64,000 nt of DNA from Rhynchospora pubera (GCA_028095005.1 CM051462.1:129818752-129882751); one strand, 5' to 3'. Counted from the first letter of the stretch, positions 26,541 to 39,979 are shown. A program made the numbers and translations. The notes: generated from the letters alone by a model not told the origin.

Positions 26541-27900
26541 TTCCAAACCCAATCAAAATCATATTAACAATATACTATTCTAATCTACAAGATTATTTTC
26601 AATATAAATTAGTTTATTATTTTTAAAACATCATATCTTTGGTAATGTTTTACAACCATCCACAAATTTACACAATTTTTTTTAGTTTGTTGAAAATAAA
26701 TAAAACTAAATTATACAAACAAAAATATATAGATAACTTACTTATAAATAAATAAATTATAAAATTTAAAATGAAAAAAATTAATTAAAAAACTCATGTA
26801 TCAGACGAAGCTTAATAAGCCCCACTATTGATAGAGTTAAATGCGATTCAAGTCTTAACTATTAAAATTTTAAATAACTGATTTGAATTGCTCAATATGA
26901 TCGACGTCAAAATTTTACAATTCCCAACATTTTTAACTATTTTTTCGGTTTTTTTTTTAAATTGAAGGGTCAAGAATGAATTAGATTGAAGATTTTCCAA
27001 AATTCAAAATAAATATTAAAAAAATGGAAAAAGTATAAAATTTGATATCTAAGGAAATTTCATTATGAAGAATAAATTGAGCTGTTCGGATTTGTCATTG
27101 TAATATCGAAAATTGTGACTCAATCGTATTTAACGGATTCAAGTGTCAAATACATTTCACTCTAGCATTTCAAACAAAATAAAAATAAAATAGCAATACG
27201 TTAAAAAAAAATTTGTTTCATTACCTAAATCTTAAGTGTGCTCAATATCAGACGTATTTAATTATTCTTATTAAAAGAAAAGAGAATATCATTTGAATTA
27301 TTTACAAAAGGGATTAACTAAGTTATTTCATACCTCACTAAATATGATTTGAGTCGTGACTGACAGAGTTGCGGAAAATCTAAATTCTGCATACCTTGAA
27401 CCGCTCGGTTTCTAATAAAAGATGAATCGTCTCACATTAACATTTTGCATTTCAGCACTTTAGGTTGATACAGTTTCAACCTACGTCCTAGACTTTCCAG
27501 TCCAACCAACTCAGGATAAAGGAAATTATATAGTATCGCGCGCGCGCGAGAGAGAGATGGGGTTTAGTATGTGTAAATATCACCACCACCATAAAGGAAA
27601 TTATAGGGCCTTCAACACCTTTTTCTCATATAGCTTCTTTGTCTAACGACTTGTAAGTGGAAAAATAAAGAATGTTTTTTTTTTTTTAAATCAGATCTCA
27701 ATAATTGTAAGCGCTACAACAAATATAAGTTTACACTCAAAATTGGTTTCCTTTCAATTACAGCAATGACCAACAGTTAGAGACCTTTCAAAAATCTAAC
27801 AATGCACAGCATGATCCAACTCAAAAGAATTTCCTTTCAGATTTTGAAGCGGCAATATCTCTCTTGTTGAAATAAACAGAAAAGAAAACAAAAATGAATA
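26541..27900. other. AT-rich intergenic stretch
   Basis: No gene or clear transposon is seen. It contains a short (CG)n-(AG)n microsatellite at 27536-27557. The right end probably holds the 3' UTR of the minus-strand PRMT5 gene. Confidence 0.5.
27536..27557. repeat. (CG)n(AG)n microsatellite
   Basis: An alternating CG run is followed directly by an AG run. A CG run is striking in DNA this rich in A and T and could form Z-DNA. Confidence 0.8.
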
Positions 27901-30900
27901 TCACAGCCCAACCCAGTAAGATCGGCCGCTGCTGTTGTGAATAGGAGAAGGGGAAGGCAATGTTACACACCACTCATACCACACCTAGGTACAACACCAA
28001 ATAAAATTTCATCAGTTTAAAGGAAATTTGTAAAAAGAAAAAAAAAAACCATATATTCCTGTATGATGCGACAAACTACTGACTATACTCTGCAAAATAA
28101 TAAATGCCACACAAGCCTCCATAGTAGGAACAACATCCAAAATATAAAAAAGTACACTACACACTGATTTCTTCCTCATTCTCTACAGAAAATAAGGAAG
28201 CCAGTAGTATTTTGGGTTTCAAGCATTCTCAATAGTTCTGATCTAAAAGGTATTCAGATTGTCTTGTGCTGTTGTGCAGGTGCACAGATGATACCCATTT
28301 TCTACGACAGTTCAAGAAACTAACCCAAAATTAAACATAAGAAGAGTAAGTGCATAAACATGAGCACCTTTGTGGGACCACAGCAACGCCAGAATTGAAC
28401 TTCTAGAGGAGATTGTACTGGTACATGAATAGGCTTTCTTAATGGAAAATATATCGGAAACCTACCAAATGAAAAGTTTTACATTAAGACTAGAGGTCAC
28501 CAATTCAAATATTGGAAAGCTCTGATTATAAATGTTAAGTCTTGCATGTGATGGGTCTCTGAACCCACAGCTGTGCATGATAAAAAATAGTTAGGAGAGT
28601 TCCCAGTGTCGCAAGTTGCCACAATATATCGTTTGCATTTGATGTTGCAAAATTTAGAATCCAAAAAACCATTATTCACTTTCTGCATTCAAGAGACCCG
28701 TCCCCTTAAAATTTTACAAACATTTTAGTTAACTTGGTAGAAGATTAAGGAGGACCAATGATGACTGCACTAGAACTTAGGTATTCCATAACTTGAGTTG
28801 TTTGTTTTTAGGACTTTGATCTTGTGCAAAACAAAAGAAAATATTAAAATTGACAAGGACGCATCATTCATGCAGAAGAACAAGATGGATTCTTCAGATT
28901 TGTCATTCAGATTTTGCAAAAGAGAGGTTGTGCCAAGTTGTGCCAGTTGAGGCGGTAAAACCCTCATGCTTTTCAGCTCAAGCTTAAAGTGAAGCTTGTA
29001 GGTCAATAGTTCTCATCACTTCAAACAATAAAGAGGTATTATAGCAAAATACCACTAATCATAAAAAAAAGGGCGGTGAAACTATACCAGCTAAACATGT
29101 TTGGGGTCGCAGTTGATGGTTCTATACCCAGATGCACATCTTTATATAATACTGCATCAAAATATCCAGCAAACCCTGCAAGAATTTCAGAATGTTTTGA
29201 ATAATAGTGTCAACTAACCAATAATATACATTTTAATATGAAGATAGTAAGTAAAAAAAAAACAATTGACTACAACACAGAAGTATAGAAAAAAATATAT
29301 AAACAGGAATATTGCAGGTTGCTGATTGCTTACCATGTACTAAAGCAGATCCTGTATCTGAAGGCATCTGAAACTGCAATTTCTTGTACCTTTGATTGTC
29401 AATTTTGGGTGAGAAATTTGGATGAGCAAAAGTAAATACCTGAATAATAAGATAGCAATCATTATTACAATAAGACCTAACCCAAAGATACTTATTAAAG
29501 CTGAATAGTAATCAGCAACACTAAAACCACCAGTGCAAATTATAGTAGATTTCAGTTGCCAATTTTAAAAGAATAATAAAAGAAACTAACAGGTTGAGGA
29601 GGAGCAAGCCTTGCAACCCGGTGTAACTTGACAACATATGCTGTCTCAAAATGTGCTATGTCTTTATAAGTCTTAACCTGTATGATCAAGCATTAGTCTA
29701 AGTTGGAAACTCATCTGTGACAATTAAAATTTTAAGAGATTAGATTTACTAAATACTTACATCATTGTACAACTTTGATGCTGTTATTGGTTGAATGAAG
29801 CTTGTATAACTGCAAACAAATATAATTTCAGAAAAAACCAGATAAAAAACAAATGTTGGCTAATTTATAAACAACAAAAAATAACTTCATACCTAGATGG
29901 AATAGAAATCCCATCCGGTTTCAAAAATCTTTGAGCTCCATCAAGGCACTCCGGGGATAATTCATTGTCGCCAAAGGATCCAAGCAACTCGCTTACCTTA
30001 AACATGTTTTGACTATTTAAGTACAACACATTGGCACTGTGAGTATGAAGAAATAAAAAATTGCAAAAAAACTTTGATACCAGAATATCAGCTTTTTCAG
30101 GAGCATTCCAGCACCGCATGTCACTGGAGACAATGGTCACGAGGCTCTCCCACCCTTCCAACTTAATTAAGCTCTGCCAACCAAAAGTTAACACATTAAA
30201 TATGAGATTTCATCACTTTATGTCATGATCTGTATAACAAAAGTTGAAAAAATAAAATGCTTTAATGCCATTATCCTTTCTACTATTGTCATGACTAGCA
30301 CGGCAAATCAAATACACACATTTTGTTTAATGATGCTGTATTATTGTGCAATAACTACATCATAACAGTTCCAAGTCACTCCAATATGTGTAGAATTCAG
30401 GTCTAGAATGAGAGTGACAACAGACCAAATAAAACCTAACTTCGGACCAAACCCGAGACCAATCGAAGGCAGGAAAGGCAAATTTTGGTAGCCAATGCGC
30501 CCCTCCTTGCTACCCAGTTTTGCTGTTTTTCCATGTTGTATATATTTATTATACAAGGAATGAAAGATTGAATTAATAGTTCTCTATTGATATTTCTGAT
30601 ATCTTTCTTTTACTTTATTCTTCCTTTCATATCAAAAAAATACTAAAAGTAGTCACCAGACTCACCACTACTAGCAACCCCCTGTCCAGCCATGTACAGC
30701 CCCATTTTCAGCCTTATTTTCCCAGACAAACCACCTCAAAACCTCCAGCAAATAACATACTTAAATACCTTCCTTCACCCCCCTTCAATAAACCCAATTT
30801 TACTCAAAATCTCAAAAAGATCCCACAAAAAGGCTTTTCCAGCAAAATAATATCAATCAAAATATATAATTAATGAGGACTTACATGGAGTGTTATAACA

Positions 30901-33900
30901 GCATTTGGGTTTTTCTCAACAGCATACACTTTCAATTTTCGCCCTGTTTCTTCAGCTGCCTGTACGGAAGCAAAATAGCAAGTAAAACATAAAAAACACT
31001 AAAACAGAACATATAGCATATTAACACACAAATAGCACATGGCAATTTTTAATTAGTTTAGTCAGATGATCTGGAAAAATTTTGGCCCTACTAAAAAAGA
31101 AAAAAAGGAACCTGAAGTGATGCCCTCACTAAAGGTCCTCTTCCAGCACCAACAACCATTAGCACCTTTCACAAAATTAGGAATTAAATAGTCAAAAATT
31201 GAACATTCAAAACGAAACAAAAAGCTTTCAAGAACATAATAACTATTGCAGGATAAATGAACTATATACTGTTGTGGTTGTAGAGGCAGTTTCATCAGGC
31301 ACTCGATCAAGCAAAGCTTTGGATACTGCTCTTTGGTACTGTTCAATCATCACAATAAGAACATAACAACTAAAGTCGACTGAGTGAAAGTTTTAATGGA
31401 TAGAAGATAAGACAAACAACACAGACAGACCTGGCTATATTTAACCGTATCTTTCTCAAATGTTTCATAAGTCTGAGCCTCCAGATTATCCATCAAGGGC
31501 TGAGCATATATATATCATTTTTCACAAATTAATTGCAAGAAAACAAAAGATTAGCAAGAGAAATAATTCAAATAAACGATCTTAGCTTACCTGCAATGGA
31601 GATTGCAAGAAGTCTCTATAACCGACCTGCAATAAGCAAAATTTAAAAAGGAAAAAACCAAAAAAAAAAAAATAGAAAAATTAGAGTTGACAATGATAAG
31701 AGAAATTTCAACAAAAAGATGAACTTCAGAAAAAGAAAGAAAAAAACAGAGAAAGTGGTACCTCAAAACGCTCTTGCTCGGGAATTGGATCCAACTTTTG
31801 ATAAAGGTATGCAACATAGTCTAGGTATGGCCTCAATGGATGTTTATAAATAGCACCTACCAGAGCAAGAAGTTTCTTATTTTCAGCCATTAGTTTCTAT
31901 TGTTCTGGATATAATGTATGTGTATATATAAATGTGTGAGTGCACATGCATGCATGTGTGCAGAGAGAGAGAGAGAGAGAGAGACCTTCAAAGTAGTTTT
32001 CATTATCGCTGTCATGCATGTTGTCATTAGATACTTCTTGAGAAATATTATGATGACACTCCCCAGATATTACAATCTAAAGGCCAAAATGCATAACTAG
32101 CATTAAAGAAAGTATAGGAACTTAATTACAAGTAGCTCCTAATATGTAGCTAATTCAGTAGGAGAGAGAAAGGTAAGGAATACCTGGACAGAATGGTCAA
32201 AAAATTCAGAAATAAGTCTCTGATGCCGCTTGGATAAGCATGGGTACCCTCTTGCATTTGTCATAAATGACTGCAGCATTTGAGTAAAATTACATTATAA
32301 TGAAAGCAAGGAACCAATAGCATATATTCTTAATCACCGTATATCATGGGCATTGGAGGTCTGAGAGTAAGCATTTGTTAGAAAAATAGCCACCGTTGAG
32401 AACAAGTGAGAACTAGTAGTTTTGGATCTCCTGACAACATTGGCAAAAATCCATTGGATTGACCTGGTACTTAACAATTCCAACACTTACACCAACCTAT
32501 ATTGTATTGATCAAATATAATTTGATCAAAGATCGATAATCCCCACCTCCCAACAACCTAAAAAAAAGAGAGAGAAAGAAAAAGAAGATTAAAGGCTATG
32601 TTTGGTTGAGGATTAAATGAGCAAAACTCTTAATCCACTTTTAATCTCCCAAACGTGGAGTAAAAAAGGAGGAGTAGAGTGGAGTAAGGACCAAAATCAG
32701 ATGAGTAAATTACTCCTCCTAGATAGGTGGAGTAAAGTTAATCCATGGAGTAAATCTTCAATTGTGGGTCCCACACTTATTTCTTTCCTCTACATACCCT
32801 CATTCTTTGGCAAAAGAAAAAGAAAATGAGGATAATTTGGCCATTTTATAATCAACAATTATGTAATATTTTAATATCCTCGCTTAATCTTCTACTTTCA
32901 TACCAAACATGACTTACAACGCGTGGAGTAAAGAAGCTTAACTACTTAATCCTCCTTAACTTTAATCCTCTTTTACTCCTCTACCAAACACAGCCAAAGG
33001 GATGAAAAATTACATCAGTGATTAGGATGGCAGCTCTGACAGGTTCTCTGAACCACCGGCCCAATGAGTATAGAGAAGGAAGTGAACTCCTGGAAAAATA
33101 TAAAGTCCCTAAGTCTTTCTAGAAGAATAGAAAACAGATTTCAAGAAGTGAGAACAGAGAAATTCAAATGCAGACATACAAAATATCAAGTGCAACACAT
33201 AGCTGGGTATGATGCTCACAAAGAAGCCTAAAGGAATTCCACCATTCCCATGTGTCTATCGTTCTTCCTCCCTGCACATGTTAAAATCAGGCGAAACTTT
33301 AGGACTATCCATTGTTGAAACAAAATTTTGAAATGTAACTAAGTTGTTATTAAATCCAAGCAATGTACTCACATGATCTGCCACCTTGGACTCCTCATCC
33401 ATAGGCTCAGTCTTCTCCAGTGGAATCCTGAGCCACAACTTTTACCAGACAAAGAGAAGAAGTTTACAGGAAAATCCAATAGATAAAGACATTAAACAAA
33501 AGAAAATAAGCATAAAAATGACTAATATTATACCTGCATGTTGCTCAAACCTTGTAAGATTTGATTGACGCATCGTGCATAATTGCCGCACGAGGCACTT
33601 TTTGGTGGAGGAAGAACACACGCCTACAGTTTAAATTATCTATCAGCATAAAACAAGAGCAATGATAATCAATTGTGAGAAATAAAACAAAGAAAAAAAA
33701 GTAAAAGAAAGAATGAACAAAAACAAGGGGAACCTGTAGAGAAAGATGAGAGGCCCAAGCAATCTCTTGCTTGAGAGTAATCTCAGAATCCATGCGGAGT
33801 TGCTCATCGTCAGAATCCAAATCAATCCACGCGCTCACCTTTCCAACAACATGGCTGCTCCACTGAGAAGGGCTGAGAATCAAATCCGAAGCAGCGACTG

Positions 33901-34096
33901 GGAGCGCGAAGCTCTCAGTTCCAGCTGCTCCAGCGGAGCTCGGTCTATAGCTGGGGTCGACGAGAGGGGCGAGGAGGAAGTCGAAGCCGGAGGAGAGGGA
34001 TCGGGTGAGGAGGCGAGGCATGTCGGGTTCGAAACCCGACTCCACGCCGCAGTAGCGCGACTCGCTCTTGTCTCCTTGTCTTTGTCCCAGCGGCAT
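27901..34096 (-). CDS. PRMT5: protein arginine N-methyltransferase 5 (type II), 21 exons
   Basis: PRMT5 transfers methyl groups from SAM to arginines of histones and splicing proteins, giving symmetric dimethylarginine. Exons: 34096-33734, 33623-33534, 33438-33373, 33271-33180, 33089-33014, 32270-32184, 32076-31986, 31856-31762, 31626-31591, 31499-31431, 31338-31270, 31165-31112, 30959-30885, 30173-30081, 29996-29893, 29809-29761, 29677-29591, 29439-29334, 29175-29088, 28461-28368, 27984-27901. All introns are GT-AG, phases agree and the product is 655 aa (Arabidopsis about 640). The N-terminal TIM-barrel part starts MPLGQRQ. The PRMT5-specific Phe is F346 (YETFEKD), the SAM loop VVGAGRG is at 382-388, and the double-E loop is SELLGSFGDNELSPE (E455, E464). 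It ends GRSYWVGL. Intron 5 holds a MITE. The intron-7 donor lies in a CT microsatellite. A false last exon near 28250-28310 was rejected. It looks functional. Confidence 0.96.
31962..31985. repeat. (GA)n microsatellite at the PRMT5 intron-7 donor
   Basis: On the coding strand exon 7 ends GAAG and the intron starts GTCTCTCTCTC, so the dinucleotide repeat is the intron side of the 5' splice site. Confidence 0.9.
32594..32995. mobile_element. MITE in PRMT5 intron 5
   Basis: A 402-bp element begins GGCTATGTTTGGTTGAGG and ends with the inverted CTACCAAACACAGCC. Internal GGAGTAAA motifs face each other (GTGGAGTAAAAAAGG and its inverse in TTTTACTCC). The flanks are AAA on both sides. The TGTTTGG-type ends suggest a Tourist-like or hAT MITE. 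It does not touch any exon. Confidence 0.75.
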
Positions 34097-34275
34097 TTTC
34101 GCTTCCCTTTTCGCCTCTCTCGAGCTGTGGAGGTGTTTGAGACTTTGAGTGAGAGAGACGGCTGCTGGAGAGTGGAAACGGAGAAGAGCAGAGGAGGAGT
34201 GAAGAATAAGGCGGATTTTGGGTTTAGGGTTTTTGGTTCGGTTCTGGTTTTAGGCGGATATCCGGAACTGCAGAC
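34097..34275 (-). promoter_or_regulatory. 5' UTR / promoter region of PRMT5
   Basis: Directly upstream of the PRMT5 start and GC-richer than the flanks. Minus-strand CT-rich tracts are typical of plant leaders. No defined binding site is claimed. Confidence 0.4.
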
Positions 34276-34452
34276 ATGCCATCCACGGATGGTTTTCGAT
34301 CTCGTCTGATTTAATCTCAACGGCTATAGATACTCCGTGCATAATATCAAGACTGATAGTCCGAAAAAATCTAACCGTTAAGATTAAGTCAGATGGCTCG
34401 AATCAAAAGACGTTCACTGGATGATTATATTAAACCATCCAGAGAATACTCT
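34276..34452. mobile_element. possible small foldback element
   Basis: GATCTCGTCTGATTTAATCT (34299-34318) returns inverted in AGATTAAGTCAGATGGCTCG (34381-34400). CCATCCACGGATGG and TAAACCATCC mark the two ends. This fits a small MITE, but no target duplication was found. Confidence 0.4.
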
Positions 34453-36767
34453 CTCGCGGATATCCTATCTACCGTCCTACAAGCCATCAAGACTGTGCTC
34501 TAGAACTTTTTAATAAAAAATGATAGAAAAGAAAAGGATTGGAAAAGTAAAGTAAACTCTTACGTTCCAATTTGAAAAGTACAAATTTATATGAAATAAA
34601 GTAAATTCTTTTCGTTATTTTGGTTTCGTTGATATCCTGGAGCAAGTTAAAAGTAAACTTCTCCTTATCTTTCTCTTCTTTTCTTTAAATTTTGCTTCTC
34701 TAGAACAGACCCCAAGCCTTAGTCTAATATTCTCTCATCTCTTGCTCGAATATCTCTCTCACTCAGATCTCTCGACAGATCTCTTACTCAGATCAAACCT
34801 CTCTCCATTTCTCTCTCTCCTTTCAGATCTGATCTCTCTCTTCTCTTGACTTTGCCATGGTAGCGACGGACCTCCCTCGCGAGGAAGATAGATCTTTATC
34901 AGAGTCACCGACAACGAAGTAGGCGTCGCCTCCTCCCTCGCAACGAAGATAGGTTTGCTCAATTAAGATTTGAAAAGATATCGCTAAGGTATTCTCTCTC
35001 CTTCTCGTATCTGAAGCAATCGAGTTTCTCCCCATGATCGTATGTGCTATTTGATCTTTTCCTTAACTTTGTTGTTTGATCGGTCTTCATCGGAGCGGCG
35101 ACGTTAGCAGGATCGCTAATTCAAATGCCATTGTTATCGATCTTCTTCATATTCAAGGTATTTGTCTTAATCGATGTCAATTTCATTTAACTATTGTTAT
35201 ATGTTCTAAATTTTGCTTTAACAATTGAGATGTGCAATTCAACATTATTCAAAATCAGAACTAGATTTTACAATCGTTTAAATTCAATTATACTTATTAC
35301 ATTAATGCAAACCTAAATTGCACAATTCATCATATGGATATCACATTTGTACCAAATTGAGTTTGAGTCGAGGTTGAATCAGTGATTGAAAATATATGAA
35401 CTATTGAATTGGTAATTTGTATTGAGCTATACTCTGGTAGTTGAAGGGAGTAAATATATTGTGCCAGAGGAGTAAATACATTGCTTCTTTTGTGGATATA
35501 TTGTGCAAGAGAGTAAATATATTGTACAAGGGAGTAATTAATTATATCTATGGGTGTATCTATCTAAAATAATTGTCTACGTAAATAACACTGATGGCTT
35601 TGATGTCATTTATTGAGAAGTAAATAAATATTCATGAGATAGTAAATAAATAAGCTAGATAAAGCACCTATAAAACTGATTTCTTTATTTATCTTACAGG
35701 TGTATTGCTTTGTTAAGTTGATATGGTATTATCAGGTTAATTTTGATCTTTTATTTATATATAAGAGAGCATTTATTTACATGTAAGGGAGTATTTAAAT
35801 GTCTATTCTGATGTGTAGCATTTAGTCGTAGCATATCATTCACTCAGTTTTTCACATGTATTAATTTATTTGTATATAGGAGATTATTTAATTATATAAT
35901 CTATCAAATGGGCCTTCGTTGTATGTTTTTAACCTGTTAGTTAGAAGTGTAATTACTATACCATAAGAGAGTAAATATATTGGGATCTGAGTGACTTTGT
36001 AACTTTGTATTTGGTACCGTAAGTAATATAAAATGTATTGAATTAGGTATATGTTTTATTTATCGTATTGTTAAATTTTAGGTGTATAATACATTCATTA
36101 ATGGCGAGTATATATTCTAAAACTGGACGATTCAATGTTTTGCAGAGTGATATTACTGATGATAAGCGTGTGGTTGCTTACCGGCTGTTAATAGACCCTA
36201 TAAATGAAGTGGAGCCTAGATTCGAAAATGTTAGTGAATCTGTTCTCTTTGACCTCGAGCGAGAAGATTGAAACTTGGTGCTTGCGCGAAACTTGGTGCT
36301 ACTGTTGGTTTTTCGTTTAGTAAATTTTGTTTAGTGAATAGTAATGTTGGTATCTTATTTGAACAAAGTTGGATGAAATTTTAATATTAGATGTTTATTT
36401 GAGCTCCTTATTAAGAAGTTTATACTCCTTTTTTAAGAATTATATACTCCCTTATTCAATTCTTATATTGAATTATATACTCCTTTTTTGTATTCCATAT
36501 GTAAAAGTATATACTCCTTTAACAAGAAGTATTTACTGCTTTCGTATTTTCAATTCTTATATGATTATTCTTATTTGAAATTCCTACGTTGAATGCTTAT
36601 TTGAACCTTCTTTATGAAAAATATATACTCTCGTATGGAGAAGTATGTACTCCTTTGCGAATAAGTATATAATTCTTTAATATTTTCAATTCTTATTATA
36701 TTGAATTCTTATATGTAAATTTTTTTTGTATGTTTATTAAATGCTAATTTTGTATTACATGTGTAGA
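34453..36767. other. AT-rich region with GGAGTAAATA / TATACTCC motifs
   Basis: No convincing gene. GGAGTAAATA-type motifs recur in plus orientation at about 35449, 35470, 35511, 35532 and 35967. From about 36420 the opposite orientation (TATATACTCC) recurs at about 36446, 36475, 36510 and 36645. A 67-codon open frame at 36068-36271 of unknown origin lies between. The TATACTCC motif continues beyond the Athila element (44907 on), so the region was one unit before that insertion. It may be a DNA transposon with subterminal repeats. Confidence 0.5.
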
Positions 36768-36772
36768 AGTAT
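36768..36772. other. target-site duplication AGTAT
   Basis: AGTAT flanks the Athila element on both sides (36768-36772 and 44905-44909). The rejoined target reads AGTATATACTCC, matching the local repeat motif. Confidence 0.95.
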
Positions 36773-38433
36773 TGATCGAGGGTGTGAACCAAGGTCAAAC
36801 AAATAATCCTTGTACTCGACTAGTCGCTTGTAGTAGAGTAAAGGTGTCGAATCCACAGAGATGGATATGAGTATTATTCTTATTATTTCGTTAAATCTAG
36901 ACGATAAAAATTGAGAATAGAATCGGTAACTTGAATCGAACAAATTAAGGGAAAATAAATTTGTGCAATTGCAAATAACGAGAATATGCAAAACAATTGA
37001 AATAGATATTTTTGGGGTTTTCTAGCGGATTAAGATATGAAAATAAAGATGCTTTAGGGTTCGATTTCACTTAGAACTGGCCACAGGGTCGCAAGACCTA
37101 GCACTGTCGTATTCGGCCTTGCTAATTCCACTGTGTAAATGCTGTGGTTTACCCTCTTGTTGATTTATCCAAGCCAAAGGTCCATCTAGCCAAACCTAAC
37201 TCCCTAACCCTCCGCTTTCGCCTATTGGGTACGGTATTTGGAATGGGATCTAGTGTTGAATAACCTTCATCGAGTGTATTGCACCCCCAACTTTCGTTGT
37301 TCGGTGGACTTACTCGAATTTACCAATGGTTTTCTACGAGGTATTTAGTTAGATTTTCGCCTAACTAGAAACGTTCACTTTTGGTTATTAATTGGTCGAC
37401 TTTCGTCATTGACCTACCTCGAAATACTCGCACAGGACTCGATTAATATAATGTAAAGATGTTCCCAACAAATGCGCGCGTACAAAAGTCGAGCAATACA
37501 AGTAGTAAACGGTCCAAACACAAGCAATTTCAATTAAAATCCCAAGGGTAATTGACTTCATCCATCAACAAAACAAGTAAACCAAGCAAAACCTAGATCT
37601 AAGCTACATCGTTCCCTGAAGCAATGAGTTTTTAGCCTAACATACTAAGAGTAACAATGCAAATAACAGAATATAGAACTAAACAATCCATAAAACCAGA
37701 AAATAGAGAAATAGTACTAGAAATACACAAATAAACCAGTTTTTGAGATAAAACCACTGCCAAATGCACACTAGAAGGTAGGGAATCCGTCGGAGCGGCA
37801 AACCACAGCGAAATCCCGAGTCTAACCCCTGTCCCAGTCGCCCAAAACCAAGAGAAAGAGCCAAAAAGTAGATCTGGATCTGCTGGAGAGAGAAGGATGG
37901 AAAAAGGAATGAATGATGGCCCTCTCCAAAGATGGAAGGCGCCTATATCCCCTCCAGCAGCTGTCAAACACGTTTCCCTTAATTTCGGGCGGAAATCGGG
38001 GCCTCAAGATGGGAAAAACGCCTCCAGAACGCTGCCAGAACACCTTCCATTTATAGCAATTCGGACCGAATTCAGAGGAATTCGGACCGAATTGGTGTCG
38101 TTGGATTTTCAGAAGATTTGTCTGCACAGGAATTCGGTCCGAATTCAGGGGAATTCGGTCCGAATTGCAGGGTCTGGTTCGCGAAACGTCTTGATTCGAG
38201 CGGGGCTGCTTCGTTGGGCTGAGTTGGGGCTTGGTCTAGGCTAGGCATGAGTCATCTAGCACCTGAATTGCTGCTTTCTTTGCTGATTTCCTTGAATTCC
38301 TACAAATAAGATCAAAGTGCAAAAGGCAGTGCCAAATCTGGCAAAGAAAGGCAAAAACAACAATAAATCAAAGCTTTAGTCACGATTTCGATGTAAAGTC
38401 TGGTCAAAATAGCAATATAAATACGAGATATCA
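36773..38433 (-). repeat. 3' LTR of the Athila element
   Basis: This 1661-bp direct repeat of 43243-44904 carries two pairs of GAATTCGGWCCGAATTC palindromes at 38058-38093 and 38130-38166. Confidence 0.95.
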
Positions 38434-38447
38434 AATCCCCCCAAACT
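38434..38447 (-). other. polypurine tract
   Basis: On the minus strand AAGTTTGGGGGGATT directly precedes the 3' LTR start TGATATC. This is the expected plus-strand priming site. Confidence 0.85.
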
Positions 38448-39979
38448 TAAAACTTGCTTGTCCTCAAGCAAAACTCTGAACTTAGAAGAAATGACAAGAC
38501 TTAGGCTTACGATCGAAATTGAAATTTGGAGTTTGGAAATTGATTTAGTGCACAGTTCAGTTTGATTCCGATTCACGCTTTTCGAGAAATGCTCAATTGG
38601 GGTTCTTCAAACTAGGGTTAAGTTTGTTTTGATGCTGTTCAGGCAACTCTTGGTCCTAAGGAAACCTTGACCGAGGGCTAAGGGTCCTAGCTTCTATTCA
38701 TTTAACCACAATGCAAACCCGAGCTTATTCACCCGTTCATTCCCATGACCCGAAAGGTTTTGCAAAAGAAGTTTTGTTCAAATTAGAAATCTTTTAGTGA
38801 CCCCCTTCTCAAAACAATTTTCGAATTTTCACCAATTTTTTATTCTGCAAGTCGAGTCGTGGGGCTTTGCACCCTAGAGGATTAAGCGCGAATCATTGAC
38901 TTCGAGTGAGCTACTGGCACATGTCGCACCAGTGGATTTGGTCTAGTTTCTTTTGCAATTTATTTGTTACGGTCCACTATGAGACTAGCAGGGACTACCC
39001 AATCGTCCTCAAGAACTTTGAGGTATCGATTCCTGACAGTCCGCAACTAGTCCCACCCTCCAAGCTTAGCTACTGGCACATGTCGCGCCAGGGAGGTCGG
39101 TCCGGTTTTTACACAATTTTTGCTACTAGCTCCGCCCCCAGAGTTTGTGGTTAAGTTGGTGTAAAGAAGTCTCAACGCTCCTCGTTTTCACAACTATTTT
39201 AAATTGTCTAATTTAAGGTTGCTTGTTGGTGATTCAAGCCTTAAAACAATTTCATACACAAGACAGGGTTCACTTTACAATTTCTAAGGATAACAAAATC
39301 TTTTTCAAAATCAAGCGGTTTCACAAGTCCGTTCACTCGGCGAAAGGTTTCAGTTTTGACTAACTTGTGTTCAAACGACTCTTAAGCAACCAAATTTTTG
39401 GACCCAAATACCCTTAGTTTTGAAATCCTTCGGCCCATCGGTACTTAAACAAACCCAAAACGTCTCAACAACGAGAGTTTTCGAAATCCAAATTAAGATC
39501 TGAGAAAAGAAGTCAAACACAAAGTTTTTGCAATGAATCAACATCAAGAAGAGCTTAGCTATGCTTAAAATCAAGTTCCCAACCCTCAAAATCAGTTTAA
39601 AAACAATCGCGACTCAATTCAGAAGAAACAGGGAAGAATTCGGACCGAATTCAGACGAATTCGGACCGAATTGGACGTTCTGTCAAAAATCAGCTAAGCA
39701 ATTCGGACCGAATTCAACTGAATTCGGACCGAATTAGGGGTTCTGTCCAACATAGTACTCAACAGAAGCAGGAATTCGGTCCGAATTCAGATGAATTCGG
39801 TCCGAATAGAGGGTTCTGTTTTGCAAAAAAATTTCTGAAAACAAGCGATTTGAAGATATTTTCGAGAAGAAAAGGACTTGTTTCATTTTTCCTCCCCCCC
39901 CCCAAACTTAAACGATGCATTGTCCCCAATGTAACACAGAGAAAATTAAAAATAGGAGGGAAAAAGGAAACCAACCGGA
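38448..39979. other. non-coding region between ORF1 and the 3' LTR
   Basis: No gene is seen. It holds a direct repeat AGCTACTGGCACATGTCGC (38908 and 39066), three pairs of GAATTCGGWCCGAATTC palindromes (39636-39808) and a second copy of the polypurine-like motif (39891-39912). Confidence 0.7.

Noticed and set aside
28245..28310. A possible last exon of PRMT5 reading WVSSVHLHNSTRQSEYL
   Set aside because: The frame from the AAG end of exon 20 does not enter it, and a perfect last exon (VWYEW...GRSYWVGL) is at 27901-27984.
33746..34309. 187-codon plus-strand open frame opposite PRMT5 exon 1
   Set aside because: It is antisense to a confirmed exon; codons follow from the GC-rich coding strand. 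No family features.
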